Source of the DNA: an uncultured bacterium
GTDB taxonomy: Bacteria > Verrucomicrobiota > Lentisphaeria > Victivallales > UBA1829
Reading direction: 5' to 3'
Assembly (NCBI GenBank): GCA_900548385.1
Contig: URKJ01000016.1
Span: 26,698-90,697, forward strand
DNA length: 64,000 bases
Positions within the stretch are counted from its first letter, which is position 1; each line of letters begins with the position of its first letter. Below are positions 1 to 7,131 of this stretch, piece after piece. The notes beneath the pieces were generated by a model. That model did no database searches, had not been told where the DNA came from, and saw only the letters and a program-made list of their open reading frames with translations. A program made the position numbers and the translations under genes.

Positions 1-491
1 TCCTGTGCGAGCCTGCGGCAGACCTCTCCGTAGCGGTCCACCATCGCGCGCATGGCGTCCTGCCGCATCGGCTCCATGTAATACGGTGTCATAAGAACGA
101 TATTCGGAATCACCGGTTTGGAAAGCTCGATGAGCTTGCGCAGATTCGCTTCATATTCGTCGATCAGAACGAGACGCTCTTTCATATACGGAACGTCGAA
201 CTGGCGCCAGACGTCGTTGACGCCGATCATAATGGAAAGCCAGTCGGGTTTCAGATCCAGGGTATCGGTCTGCCAGCGGGCAAGAAGCGAACGGGTGTTG
301 TCGCCGCTGCATCCCATATTGACAACGCGGATCATGCGTTCCGGATAAACCGCGGTAAGAAGTCCGTTGACGATATTCGGGTAGCCTCCGCCGAGCGGAT
401 TGTGAAGCCCCTCCGCAACGGGACGGTTTCTGCCTGCATCGGTTACGGAATCGCCTTGAAAGAGAAGTTTGGAACCGGCCTGGATTTTCAT
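1..491 (-). CDS. SGNH/GDSL-type hydrolase (esterase), 3' end beyond window
   Basis: The first 163 residues of a protein that runs off the left edge are visible. It opens MKIQAGSKLLFQGDSVTDAG; the GDSVTDAG piece is the block I motif carrying the catalytic Ser of SGNH hydrolases. A Gly (NMGCSGD, about residue 60) and an Asn (MIGVNDVW, about residue 88) match blocks II and III, the oxyanion-hole residues. The catalytic Asp/His block would lie outside the window. There is no signal peptide, so a cytoplasmic carbohydrate or acyl esterase is likely. Start: ATG at 491 on the minus strand, preceded by GGAAG about 2 bases away, so the exact start is moderately certain. Family is clear, substrate unknown. 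Confidence 0.8.
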   Translation of the reverse strand, partial: MKIQAGSKLLFQGDSVTDAGRNRPVAEGLHNPLGGGYPNIVNGLLTAVYPERMIRVVNMGCSGDNTRSLLARWQTDTLDLKPDWLSIMIGVNDVWRQFDVPYMKERLVLIDEYEANLRKLIELSKPVIPNIVLMTPYYMEPMRQDAMRAMVDRYGEVCRRLAQ

Positions 492-524
492 GTTGCTTCC
501 TTAATAAAATGATCTGCGGAAGAC

Positions 525-812
525 TCAGTCCTCGTATTTCAGGATGATCTCGCCTTCCTTGCAGAGATTGTATTTTTCGCGGGCGACTTTTTCCGCCGCC
601 GCGGGTTTGTGTTCCAGATCATGAACTTCGCGGTTGAGAATCACGCTTTCGTTGATCTTCATCTGCAATTCCCGGTTGAGTTCGGCAAGATCGTTCCGCA
701 GGTTGTTGTAACGGTTGTAGGCTGGCCATACAAGCGTCAGGGAGAAGCCGAAAATCAGCAGAAGCAGCATGAACAGAAGAACGGAAACCGCCTTCTGAAT
801 TTTCGTTGCCAT
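525..812 (-). CDS. FtsB/DivIC-family septum formation initiator protein
   Basis: A 95-residue bitopic membrane protein. A short basic cytoplasmic N-terminus (MATKIQKAV) precedes one hydrophobic segment (about residues 9-32). A heptad-rich coiled coil follows (about 38-75, RYNNLRNDLAELNRELQMK), and the tail VAREKYNLCKEGEIILKYED resembles the FtsB/DivIC consensus, in which a REKYN-type motif follows the coiled coil. FtsB works with FtsL and FtsQ in the divisome at the inner membrane. An in-frame start 75 bases upstream exists, but ATG 812 has a GGAGG 6 bases ahead and gives the usual family length, so I chose it. It lies 33 bases beyond the esterase start and reads in the same direction. Confidence 0.8.
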   Translation of the reverse strand: MATKIQKAVSVLLFMLLLLIFGFSLTLVWPAYNRYNNLRNDLAELNRELQMKINESVILNREVHDLEHKPAAAEKVAREKYNLCKEGEIILKYED

Positions 813-1021
813 AATCCGCCTCCTTTCATCGGGTATGATGTCAGTTAATATACCCGGATTCGGCGGAAATTCAATCCCGTTCCGCAATTTTTCCGGGAAG
901 AGAGCCCCGCACGGTTGAAAACCGCGGAAAATGTGATATTTTTATCCGGTCAAAAAATCAACGGAAAAAGCGAACCTTGGCCGCGGAAAAGTGTCTAACG
1001 ATCGTTGGAGGCTGTCTGATC

Positions 1022-1531
1022 ATGAACGAGAAACTGAACAAAGCTGTGGATAACTTTCTGTTTCCGAAACTGAACCGCAAATTCGCGGTGCGGCTGATCG
1101 TTGTCGTGCTGTTCTGTTTTCTGTTCTTTAAATTCGTCTGCAAACCGGTCTGGCTGAACGGCGGAAGCATGGAGCCGAACTATCACACCGGAACCCTGAA
1201 CTTCTGCTGGACGCCGACCTACTGGTTCCGTCAGCCGCGACAGGGCGATGTGGTGGCGCTCCGGTATGAAGGCGATAAAGTCATGCTGCTCAAACGGATC
1301 GTCGCCGGAGAAGGCGACCTCGTGGAATTCCGCAGCGGCACGCTGTATGTCAACGGCGAACCGGTCGCGGAACCGTATGTGAAATTCAACAAAGGGATGT
1401 GGAACCTGCCCCCGCGCAAAGTTTCGCCGGGATACGTCTATGTGGTCGGCGACAATCGTGGAATGCCCATGGAACAGCACAAGTTCGGGCAGATCCGCAA
1501 ATCCCGGATTCAGGGGACTCTGCTGTTATGA
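1022..1531 (+). CDS. lepB: Signal peptidase I
   Basis: Cleaves signal peptides of exported proteins at the outer face of the inner membrane. The protein has 169 residues, with one transmembrane segment (about 22-42, VRLIVVVLFCFLFFKFV). The catalytic Ser box is GGSMEPNYHTG (about 50-60), the general-base Lys is in MLLKRIVAGEGD (about 94), and the conserved VVGDNRG box is near 146. It is short and has one anchor, like the compact S26A enzymes. Start: ATG 1022 has GGAGG at 1007-1011, 10 bases upstream; an in-frame ATG at 977 would add 15 unlikely residues. The next gene starts inside its stop codon (overlap TTATGA), so the two are probably translationally coupled. Confidence 0.9.
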   Translation: MNEKLNKAVDNFLFPKLNRKFAVRLIVVVLFCFLFFKFVCKPVWLNGGSMEPNYHTGTLNFCWTPTYWFRQPRQGDVVALRYEGDKVMLLKRIVAGEGDLVEFRSGTLYVNGEPVAEPYVKFNKGMWNLPPRKVSPGYVYVVGDNRGMPMEQHKFGQIRKSRIQGTLLL

Positions 1532-2040
1532 AAAGGAAACTTCTGCTGACCGGCTCCGCCGTCCTGCTTCTTGCGGCGCTCGCCGCCGGAGCGTACTTTC
1601 TCTTCTTCGCGGAAAAGGAGGATGCAAGAATCCGGCGCGGATTCAACGAGCTCTCGGAGACTGTCCGCAAAAACGGAAACGAGGGAATGCTCGTTGCGCT
1701 CGAAAAGGCAAAAACCGCCTCGAAATTCTTTGACGATTACTGTACGCTCCGGCTCGATCAAATCCCGCAGGGCGTGGGCGTAATGTCGCGGGACAACGTT
1801 GCCTCCAACACCGCCCTGCTCCGCAAATACTTCAACACCATGCGGATCTCGTTTTATGACATGGCGGTTCTTGTGGATCCCGGCGGAAAAGAAGCGCAAG
1901 TCACGTTCACCGCGGTATTCAAAGGAAGCGGAGCCGGACGTTCTCTGGAAGAACCGCGGGAAATGGACGCGGAACTCGTCAAGAAAAATGGGCGCTGGCT
2001 TATCCGGACTCTGGCGTTCCGGGAAGTCATCCGGAAATAA
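1528..2040 (+). CDS. NTF2-like (DUF4440/SnoaL-fold) exported small protein
   Basis: A 170-residue protein with an N-terminal membrane segment or signal sequence (MKRKLLLTGSAVLLLAALAA, residues 1-20). The soluble region has the length and strand-rich pattern of the NTF2-like fold, ending GRWLIRTLAFREVIRK; a terminal 'GRW.I' strand is common in DUF4440-like proteins. No catalytic motif is evident. Its ATG overlaps the lepB stop codon by four bases, so co-translation with lepB is likely. The fold assignment comes from pattern only. It could equally be called an exported protein of unknown function. Confidence 0.55.
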   Translation: MKRKLLLTGSAVLLLAALAAGAYFLFFAEKEDARIRRGFNELSETVRKNGNEGMLVALEKAKTASKFFDDYCTLRLDQIPQGVGVMSRDNVASNTALLRKYFNTMRISFYDMAVLVDPGGKEAQVTFTAVFKGSGAGRSLEEPREMDAELVKKNGRWLIRTLAFREVIRK

Positions 2041-2049
2041 TCCGTACCG

Positions 2050-2931
2050 TTACGGCATTCGGAATTTCGATGGAGGATACAGCGCGTAGCGCTTGAAGAT
2101 CCGGGAAAAATGAAACTGGTTTTCAAAGTGCAGATAGTCACTTAACTCCTTGAGTTTCCGGGTCGGATCCGAGGCAAGAAGCTGCTGTGCCCGGTGTATC
2201 TTGTATTTCAGGAACGCTTTCCGGGGCGGCAGGGCAAACAGTTCGTTCGTCAGCCGGTTCAGACTGCTCCGGCTCATCCCCGCCTCCCGGCAGAGCGCGT
2301 CCAGATCGGGCATTTCCGTCAGATTTCGCTCGAAAATGCGGATCAGATGCGCTGTCATCCGCCTGTTCTGAAATCCGGCGCGGAACAATCCCGAAAGATG
2401 CTCCGGCGGATAACCGGAAATGCATTTCCAGAAAATCGAGCGGAACAGGGAATTGCAGATATGGAACGTCTCCGGCTGCGGAACTCCTTTCAACTCCCGC
2501 CGCAGCAGCTGAACGATCACATTCAGCTGACGGGGATCGGGCAGTTCCGCCGCCTGACACTGCGGCAGGAGCCCTCCGGCAAACAGGTTCTCCAATGGAG
2601 CGGATACTCCGGAACCGCACATGCGGAAATGAAACGTGTGATACGGAGCGTCCGTCGAAAACAGATCCTGATGCCGCTGGTGCGCATGGACAATCAGAAA
2701 TTCCCCCTTTTTCACCTTGACCGGGCGGTCGTCAAGCAGACAGCGGTAGGTCTTCTCCCGCGGGATGATCATCTCATAATCCGGCGACGCGTGAACCCGG
2801 TAAAACGCGTTACGGATCGGCTGGACCTGCTGGTAGTTGACATAAAACGGCTGATAACCGCCGTCTCCCGTTTCCGGTCCCCGGTAGCTCGCGCTCTCCT
2901 CCATCCGTACAAAGTCCGTGATTCCCGGCAT
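2050..2931 (-). CDS. AraC-family transcriptional regulator
   Basis: About 293 residues. The N-terminal half looks like a cupin-type sensing domain (PDYEMIIPREKTYRCLLDDR and the HAHQRHQDLF stretch). The C-terminal ~100 residues carry two helix-turn-helix motifs: LDALCREAGMSRSSLNRLTN and KELSDYLHFENQFHFSRIFK, followed by the usual 'YPPSKFR' ending. It is divergent from the GH130-type gene across a ~170-base spacer, so it probably controls that gene in response to a sugar. Start choice: ATG 2931 has GGGAGCGG just upstream. An in-frame ATG at 2982 would add 17 residues and cannot be excluded. It ends 9 bases from the convergent NTF2-like gene. Confidence 0.85.
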   Translation of the reverse strand: MPGITDFVRMEESASYRGPETGDGGYQPFYVNYQQVQPIRNAFYRVHASPDYEMIIPREKTYRCLLDDRPVKVKKGEFLIVHAHQRHQDLFSTDAPYHTFHFRMCGSGVSAPLENLFAGGLLPQCQAAELPDPRQLNVIVQLLRRELKGVPQPETFHICNSLFRSIFWKCISGYPPEHLSGLFRAGFQNRRMTAHLIRIFERNLTEMPDLDALCREAGMSRSSLNRLTNELFALPPRKAFLKYKIHRAQQLLASDPTRKLKELSDYLHFENQFHFSRIFKRYALYPPSKFRMP

Positions 2932-3102
2932 TTCCGCTCCCTGTTTTCCGGAAAAATATATGCGCATTTTTCCGGAATACAAACTCTTTCTGAGAAAAAC
3001 AGATATTATTTGGTATTTTTATCCATGTTACCGACTCCGTTTGACGGATAAATTATGCAGACAGCCAAAATGGTAATCCAAAAATATATAAGGAGTCTGC
3101 AA

Positions 3103-4101
3103 ATGACAAAATCCCCTCTGTTTTTGAAACGCTGCACGGAAAACCCCGTTCTTTCCGCCGACGATATTCCGTATGACGCCTCGCTGATTTTCAATGCGGG
3201 CGTAACGAAATATCAGGGCAAATATGTGATGGCGTTCCGCAACGACTACGGAACCGGAGAACAGGACTGGCGGAACTTTCATTCCGGAAACGGCGGCAGC
3301 ACACGCCTGCAGACTTCAATCGGCGTTGCATTCAGCGATGACGGCATTCACTGGACGCCGGGCCCGGAACCGGTCTTCACGCTGGAAGACGAAGAAATCA
3401 TCCGGGCATACGATCCGCGTCTGACCGTCATCGACGGACACGTTGTCATGTGTTTTGCCGTCGATACGAGACACGGACTGCGCGGCGGAATCGCAGTGAC
3501 GGAAGATTTCAGCCGGTTCGAGATTATGTCGCTCTCCGCACCGGACAACCGCAACATGGTGCTGTTTCCGGAAAAACACAACGGCAGATACATGCGTCTG
3601 GAGCGTCCGTTTCCGGTCTACAGCCGGGGCGGCGGCGAAAAATTCGACATCTGGTTTTCCGATTCTCCCGACCTTCGTTACTGGGGCGGCACACGGCTGG
3701 TCCTCGGCGGCGAACGCGTGCCGTTTGCCAACGCGAAGATCGGCCCGGCGGCTCCTCCTGTCAAAACTCCGCGCGGCTGGCTGACCACATTCCACGCCGT
3801 GAGCTTTGTGGAAGAGGAGCTCTATGCCTGGCATCCGGACTGGCACAAGGTCTACACGGCGGGACTGATGCTGCTGGACCTGAACGATCCGTCGAAAGTG
3901 ATCGGCATGGGCAGAACGCCGCTCATCTTCCCTGAAACCGATTACGAACGCAAGGGATTCCGCGGCAGCGTGATCTTCCCCGGCGGCATGATTCTGGAGG
4001 ATTCCGGCGAAGTGAAAATCTATTACGGAGCGGCGGACACCGTGGAATGTCTCGCCACCGCCGACGTCGGCGACCTGCTGGCATTCTGTGAGCCGTGCTG
4101 A
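3103..4101 (+). CDS. GH130-family-like glycoside phosphorylase/hydrolase
   Basis: 332 residues with the five-bladed beta-propeller pattern of GH130. The features are FNAGVTKYQGKYVMAFRNDY near the N-terminus, 'RAYDPRLTVIDG' (about 105; in GH130 a conserved Asp in a DPR motif acts in catalysis), then NMVLFPEKHNGRYMRLERP and IWFSDSPDLRYWG. It has no signal peptide, so it is probably cytoplasmic. Family members phosphorolyse beta-mannosides such as mannosyl-glucose or mannobiose, and the exact substrate cannot be read here. Start: ATG 3103 with AGGAG 7 bases upstream; an earlier ATG at 3055 lacks a good ribosome site. The divergent AraC gene next to it is the likely regulator. Confidence 0.8.
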   Translation: MTKSPLFLKRCTENPVLSADDIPYDASLIFNAGVTKYQGKYVMAFRNDYGTGEQDWRNFHSGNGGSTRLQTSIGVAFSDDGIHWTPGPEPVFTLEDEEIIRAYDPRLTVIDGHVVMCFAVDTRHGLRGGIAVTEDFSRFEIMSLSAPDNRNMVLFPEKHNGRYMRLERPFPVYSRGGGEKFDIWFSDSPDLRYWGGTRLVLGGERVPFANAKIGPAAPPVKTPRGWLTTFHAVSFVEEELYAWHPDWHKVYTAGLMLLDLNDPSKVIGMGRTPLIFPETDYERKGFRGSVIFPGGMILEDSGEVKIYYGAADTVECLATADVGDLLAFCEPC

Positions 4102-4155
4102 ACGCCCCGCCCTGCCCGGCACGCCGCATTTTTGGAAGAAAATCGGAAAGCCGAC

Positions 4156-4184
4156 TTGACTTTTCGGAAAAATGTGGCATATTT
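4156..4184 (+). promoter_or_regulatory. Candidate sigma-70-type promoter of rpmA
   Basis: TTGACT at 4156-4161 and ATATTT at 4179-4184 are separated by 17 bases and lie 50-78 bases upstream of rpmA. The -35 is near consensus and the -10 is weak. Confidence 0.35.
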
Positions 4185-4233
4185 CCATTCTGCATATTAT
4201 AAAACCATTACACATATTGAAGGAGTATCGGAA

Positions 4234-4491
4234 ATGGCACATAAGAAAGGTCAGTCAAGCAGCAGAAACGGCCGCGACAGTAAGCCGAAAATGCTCGGTA
4301 TCAAAGCGTTCGGCGGTCAGTTCGTCACAGCCGGCAGCATCATCGTCCGCCAGCGCGGCACCCGGATCCGCCCCGGCAAGAACGTCGGATGCGGCAGAGA
4401 TCATACGCTCTTTGCGCTCACGGACGGAACTGTCCAGTTCGGAAACTTCACGAGAAAAGACGTCTCCGTTGTTCCCGTCGTCGCGGAATAA
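4234..4491 (+). CDS. rpmA: 50S ribosomal protein L27
   Basis: 85 residues beginning MAHKKGQSSSRNGRDSKPK, the L27 signature; the N-terminal tail reaches the peptidyl-transferase centre. FGGQFVTAGSIIVRQRGT and 'GRDHTLFAL' complete the family pattern. The N-terminus starts directly at Met, without the Firmicutes-type cleaved extension. AGGAG lies 9 bases upstream of the ATG; an in-frame ATG at 4132 is upstream of any good ribosome site. rplU (L21), the usual upstream neighbour, is absent; the gene before it is GH130-like. An intrinsic terminator follows, then obgE. Confidence 0.96.
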   Translation: MAHKKGQSSSRNGRDSKPKMLGIKAFGGQFVTAGSIIVRQRGTRIRPGKNVGCGRDHTLFALTDGTVQFGNFTRKDVSVVPVVAE

Positions 4492-4523
4492 TCGGGACTC
4501 CTGATCCGAACAGTCTGAAAAAG

Positions 4524-4550
4524 CCCGACCCTTTCCGGTCGGGTTTTTTT
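4524..4550 (+). terminator. Rho-independent terminator after rpmA
   Basis: A 7-base stem (CCCGACC at 4524-4530, GGTCGGG at 4537-4543) with a 6-base loop is followed by seven T. It separates rpmA from obgE, 43 bases further on. Confidence 0.85.
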
Positions 4551-4593
4551 GTAACCGATCACCATCTCCACCTCCGCGAAAGGATCCGCAATC

Positions 4594-5616
4594 ATGTTTA
4601 TCGACAAAGCTGTTATTACGATCAAAGCCGGCAACGGCGGCAACGGATGCTGCAGTTTCCGGCGGGAAGCCTATATCCCGAAAGGCGGACCGAACGGCGG
4701 TGACGGTGCTCCCGGCGGCGATGTGATCTTCGTCGGCGATCCCGGCCAGCTCACTCTCCTCGATTTTATTTACAATACCAGGTTCGCCGCTCAGGACGGA
4801 GGACACGGCAAAGGCAAGGACATGCACGGACGCCGCGGAAAAGACCTGCGGATCCGCGTCCCCGTCGGCACGATCGTCCGTCTGGCGGAATCCGGCGACC
4901 TGCTCGCGGACATTGACGAACCCGGCAAGGAAATCGTCGTCGCCAAGGGCGGCGCGGGAGGACGCGGAAACGCCCGTTTCGCAACCAGTGTCAATCAGGC
5001 TCCGCGCGAACACGAACCCGGACAGAAAGTCGAACCCGTCGATGTGGAACTCGAATTGAAGATCGTTGCCGACATCGGTTTGGTCGGATACCCGAACGCG
5101 GGGAAATCGACTCTGCTTTCCGATCTCACCAACGCCAATCCCAAAATCGGCTCTTACCCGTTCACGACCCGGCACCCGGTCGTCGGAATCATGGAATACG
5201 AAGACTTCAAAAAACTCACCGTCGCCGATATTCCCGGTCTGGTGGACGGTGCACACCGCAACGTCGGGCTCGGCCACGAGTTCCTGCGCCACATCGAACG
5301 CACACGGATGCTGGTCTATGTACTCGACATGGGGGGAACCGATGGACGGAATCCGATCGACGATCTCCACGCGCTTCAGCGGGAACTGGAACTTTACTCC
5401 GAAGGACTTTCCAAACGGGCAAAACTCATCATCGCCAATAAAATGGATATGGAAGAGAGCGAAAAGAACCTCGAAGCTCTGTTGAAGGATCTCAACAAAA
5501 CAATCCCCGTCTTCCCCATGAGCGCCGTCCTTGATCCCGACTTCAACGAAATCAAGGATGTCATGCGCGATCTCCTCGCCAAATGTCCGGACACTCCGGC
5601 CGTCGCGGTCGAATAA
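4594..5616 (+). CDS. obgE: Obg-family GTPase
   Basis: 340 residues. The N-terminal glycine-rich Obg fold spans about 1-157 (AGNGGNGCCSFRREAYIPKG, PNGGDGAPGGDV, GGAGGRGNARF). The G domain follows: G1 GYPNAGKST (about 165), switch region SYPFTTRHP, G3 DIPGLVDGA (about 212), G4 NKMD (about 284), G5-like MSAV. It lacks a long C-terminal OCT domain, ending soon after the G domain. Obg acts in 50S subunit maturation and stress control in the cytoplasm. GAAAGGAT lies about 9 bases upstream of ATG 4594. An SDR gene follows after 12 bases. Confidence 0.96.
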   Translation: MFIDKAVITIKAGNGGNGCCSFRREAYIPKGGPNGGDGAPGGDVIFVGDPGQLTLLDFIYNTRFAAQDGGHGKGKDMHGRRGKDLRIRVPVGTIVRLAESGDLLADIDEPGKEIVVAKGGAGGRGNARFATSVNQAPREHEPGQKVEPVDVELELKIVADIGLVGYPNAGKSTLLSDLTNANPKIGSYPFTTRHPVVGIMEYEDFKKLTVADIPGLVDGAHRNVGLGHEFLRHIERTRMLVYVLDMGGTDGRNPIDDLHALQRELELYSEGLSKRAKLIIANKMDMEESEKNLEALLKDLNKTIPVFPMSAVLDPDFNEIKDVMRDLLAKCPDTPAVAVE

Positions 5617-5628
5617 CGGAGACGAAGC

Positions 5629-6348
5629 ATGAAGATAACGGATGCGACGGTTCTGATCACGGGCGCGGCAAAACGGGTCGGTGCGGAAATCGCGCGGGCC
5701 TTTGCCGCCGCCGGAGCGAAAGTGATCGTCCACTGCAATACCTCACGCACGGAAGCGGAACAGCTGACGGAGGAACTCGGCGGAGAAGCGGCGGGACATA
5801 CCGTCGTCTGCTGCGACCTCTCGAATCCGGAAAACATCCCGGCGCTGTTCAGCGAACTCCCGCGCGATCTCTCGATCCTTGTCAACAACGCCTCGGTTTT
5901 CAACCGTCAGGATATGGAACACGAAACGCTCTCCTGCGCCAAAGAACAGTTCGATCTGAACTTCTGGAGTCCGGTGGAAATGATCCGTCACTTCTACCGC
6001 CACTCCACCCCCTCCGAACTGGCTGTGGTCAATCTGCTGGATCAGGCGATCATCAAGACGGCACACGATTCGTTCAGCTACTCTCTCTCCAAAAAAGCGC
6101 TTGCGGAAGCGACACGCACCGCGGCGCTCCATTATGCCCCCCGGATGCGCGTCAACGGCCTTGCTCCGGGTCCGGTGTTCCCTCCGCACGGTCTGGAACA
6201 CCTGCGCATGGAAAAGACGCTCAAAACTCTTCCGCTCGGCCGTCCGGTGAATCCGCACGATCTTGCGGACGCCTGCGTCATGCTTGCCGCCAACTCCTCG
6301 ATCACCGGAGCGACCCTGTTTGTCGACTGCGGTCAAAGTCTGCTTTGA
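5629..6348 (+). CDS. Short-chain dehydrogenase, pteridine-reductase/FolM-like
   Basis: 239 residues. The cofactor loop is TGAAKRVGAEIA (residues 11-22); the basic 'AAKR' form is typical of pteridine reductases and FolM-type dihydromonapterin reductases, which prefer NADPH. Other SDR signatures are VNNASVFNR (about 84), active-site YSLSKKALAE (Tyr near 147, Lys +4), and the LAPGPV and GATLFVDCGQSL ends. A role in folate or tetrahydromonapterin reduction is an inference from the loop. It may be co-transcribed with obgE (12-base gap). GGAG is 7-8 bases upstream of the ATG. A perfect hairpin overlaps its stop codon. Confidence 0.8.
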   Translation: MKITDATVLITGAAKRVGAEIARAFAAAGAKVIVHCNTSRTEAEQLTEELGGEAAGHTVVCCDLSNPENIPALFSELPRDLSILVNNASVFNRQDMEHETLSCAKEQFDLNFWSPVEMIRHFYRHSTPSELAVVNLLDQAIIKTAHDSFSYSLSKKALAEATRTAALHYAPRMRVNGLAPGPVFPPHGLEHLRMEKTLKTLPLGRPVNPHDLADACVMLAANSSITGATLFVDCGQSLL

Positions 6349-6353
6349 CCGCA
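6328..6353. terminator. Hairpin at SDR stop, candidate two-way terminator without T tract
   Basis: A perfect 11-base stem (6328-6338 with 6343-6353, loop 4 bases) overlaps the SDR stop codon. It sits between the convergent SDR and pseudopilin genes. No run of T follows on either strand. Confidence 0.5.
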
Positions 6354-6391
6354 AAATCGGAATCAGCTCTTAATCTCCGTTTCAGCCCCGG

Positions 6392-7108
6392 TCACGGCAG
6401 AAGATTCAAATTGGAATCGTAACCGGCTTTGAACGGACGGATTGTATTCTTTTTCAGTTGAAACCAGCTCATTGCGGAAACATGTCCATCGGCAAATGCG
6501 GAATTGGCGCGGTTGCTGTGCTGCATATAAATCGCCCCCTGCTGGGCGGCATCCACCGTCTCCTCCGGGAAAAAACCGTGAAAACCGCGCCCGCTCTTCG
6601 TTGCGGTATCCGCCGCCATGACCGTTTTGGACGGAGCTGAAATTCTGTGTACCGGATAGAAGATCCCGCCGTCATTCCTGAGCCGGAAAGCATCATATTC
6701 CCGCCGTCCGGTCCAACTCACATAGAGAAAACCGTACACATCGTTCCATCCCCAGGAAGAAACGGGAGGACGGTTTTCCGGATTGGACGGGCATTGCAGC
6801 AGTTTCGGAGAAAGATAGACCGTCCGGTCCAGTGGCGGATCCACAGGAACATATTTGCCGAGCACCACTGAATACGGAACCCATGTGCTCCCGAAAATGA
6901 GATGGCTCACCATACAGTCTCCATAATCGGACGCATAATTCATCTGTGCTTTCATGACCTGACCGAGATTGTTGATGCAGGTGATGGACTGAGCTTTGGA
7001 TTTCGCGGCATTCAGCGCCGGAAGCAGCATCCCCGCAAGGATGGCGATCACGGCAATTACCACGAGCAGCTCCACAAGCGAAAACCGGGATTCAGAGTGT
7101 TTTTTCAT
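6392..7108 (-). CDS. Pseudopilin-like protein with H-X9-DG domain (unit 1)
   Basis: 238 residues. A short basic leader (MKKHSESR) precedes the type IV pilin-like segment FSLVELLVVIAVIAILAGML; cleavage by a prepilin peptidase would be before Phe, and Glu at +5 is present. A 'LNAAKSKAQSITCINNLGQV' helix follows, then a globular region. Near the C-terminus His-SNRANSAFA-Asp-Gly fits the H-X9-DG motif (about residues 197-208). Proteins of this kind are numerous in Lentisphaerota and Planctomycetota, and their job is not settled. It is third in a minus-strand operon after lacI-type and GH-A genes, 23 bases after the hydrolase stop. AAGGAG is 8 bases upstream of the ATG. Confidence 0.85.
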   Translation of the reverse strand: MKKHSESRFSLVELLVVIAVIAILAGMLLPALNAAKSKAQSITCINNLGQVMKAQMNYASDYGDCMVSHLIFGSTWVPYSVVLGKYVPVDPPLDRTVYLSPKLLQCPSNPENRPPVSSWGWNDVYGFLYVSWTGRREYDAFRLRNDGGIFYPVHRISAPSKTVMAADTATKSGRGFHGFFPEETVDAAQQGAIYMQHSNRANSAFADGHVSAMSWFQLKKNTIRPFKAGYDSNLNLLP

Positions 7109-7131
7109 AGCAGTTCTCCTTTTTTATCTTG

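Noticed and set aside
4255..5733. A 492-codon frame on the minus strand opposite rpmA and obgE
   Set aside because: It is a shadow of two conserved genes; its sequence has no domain pattern.
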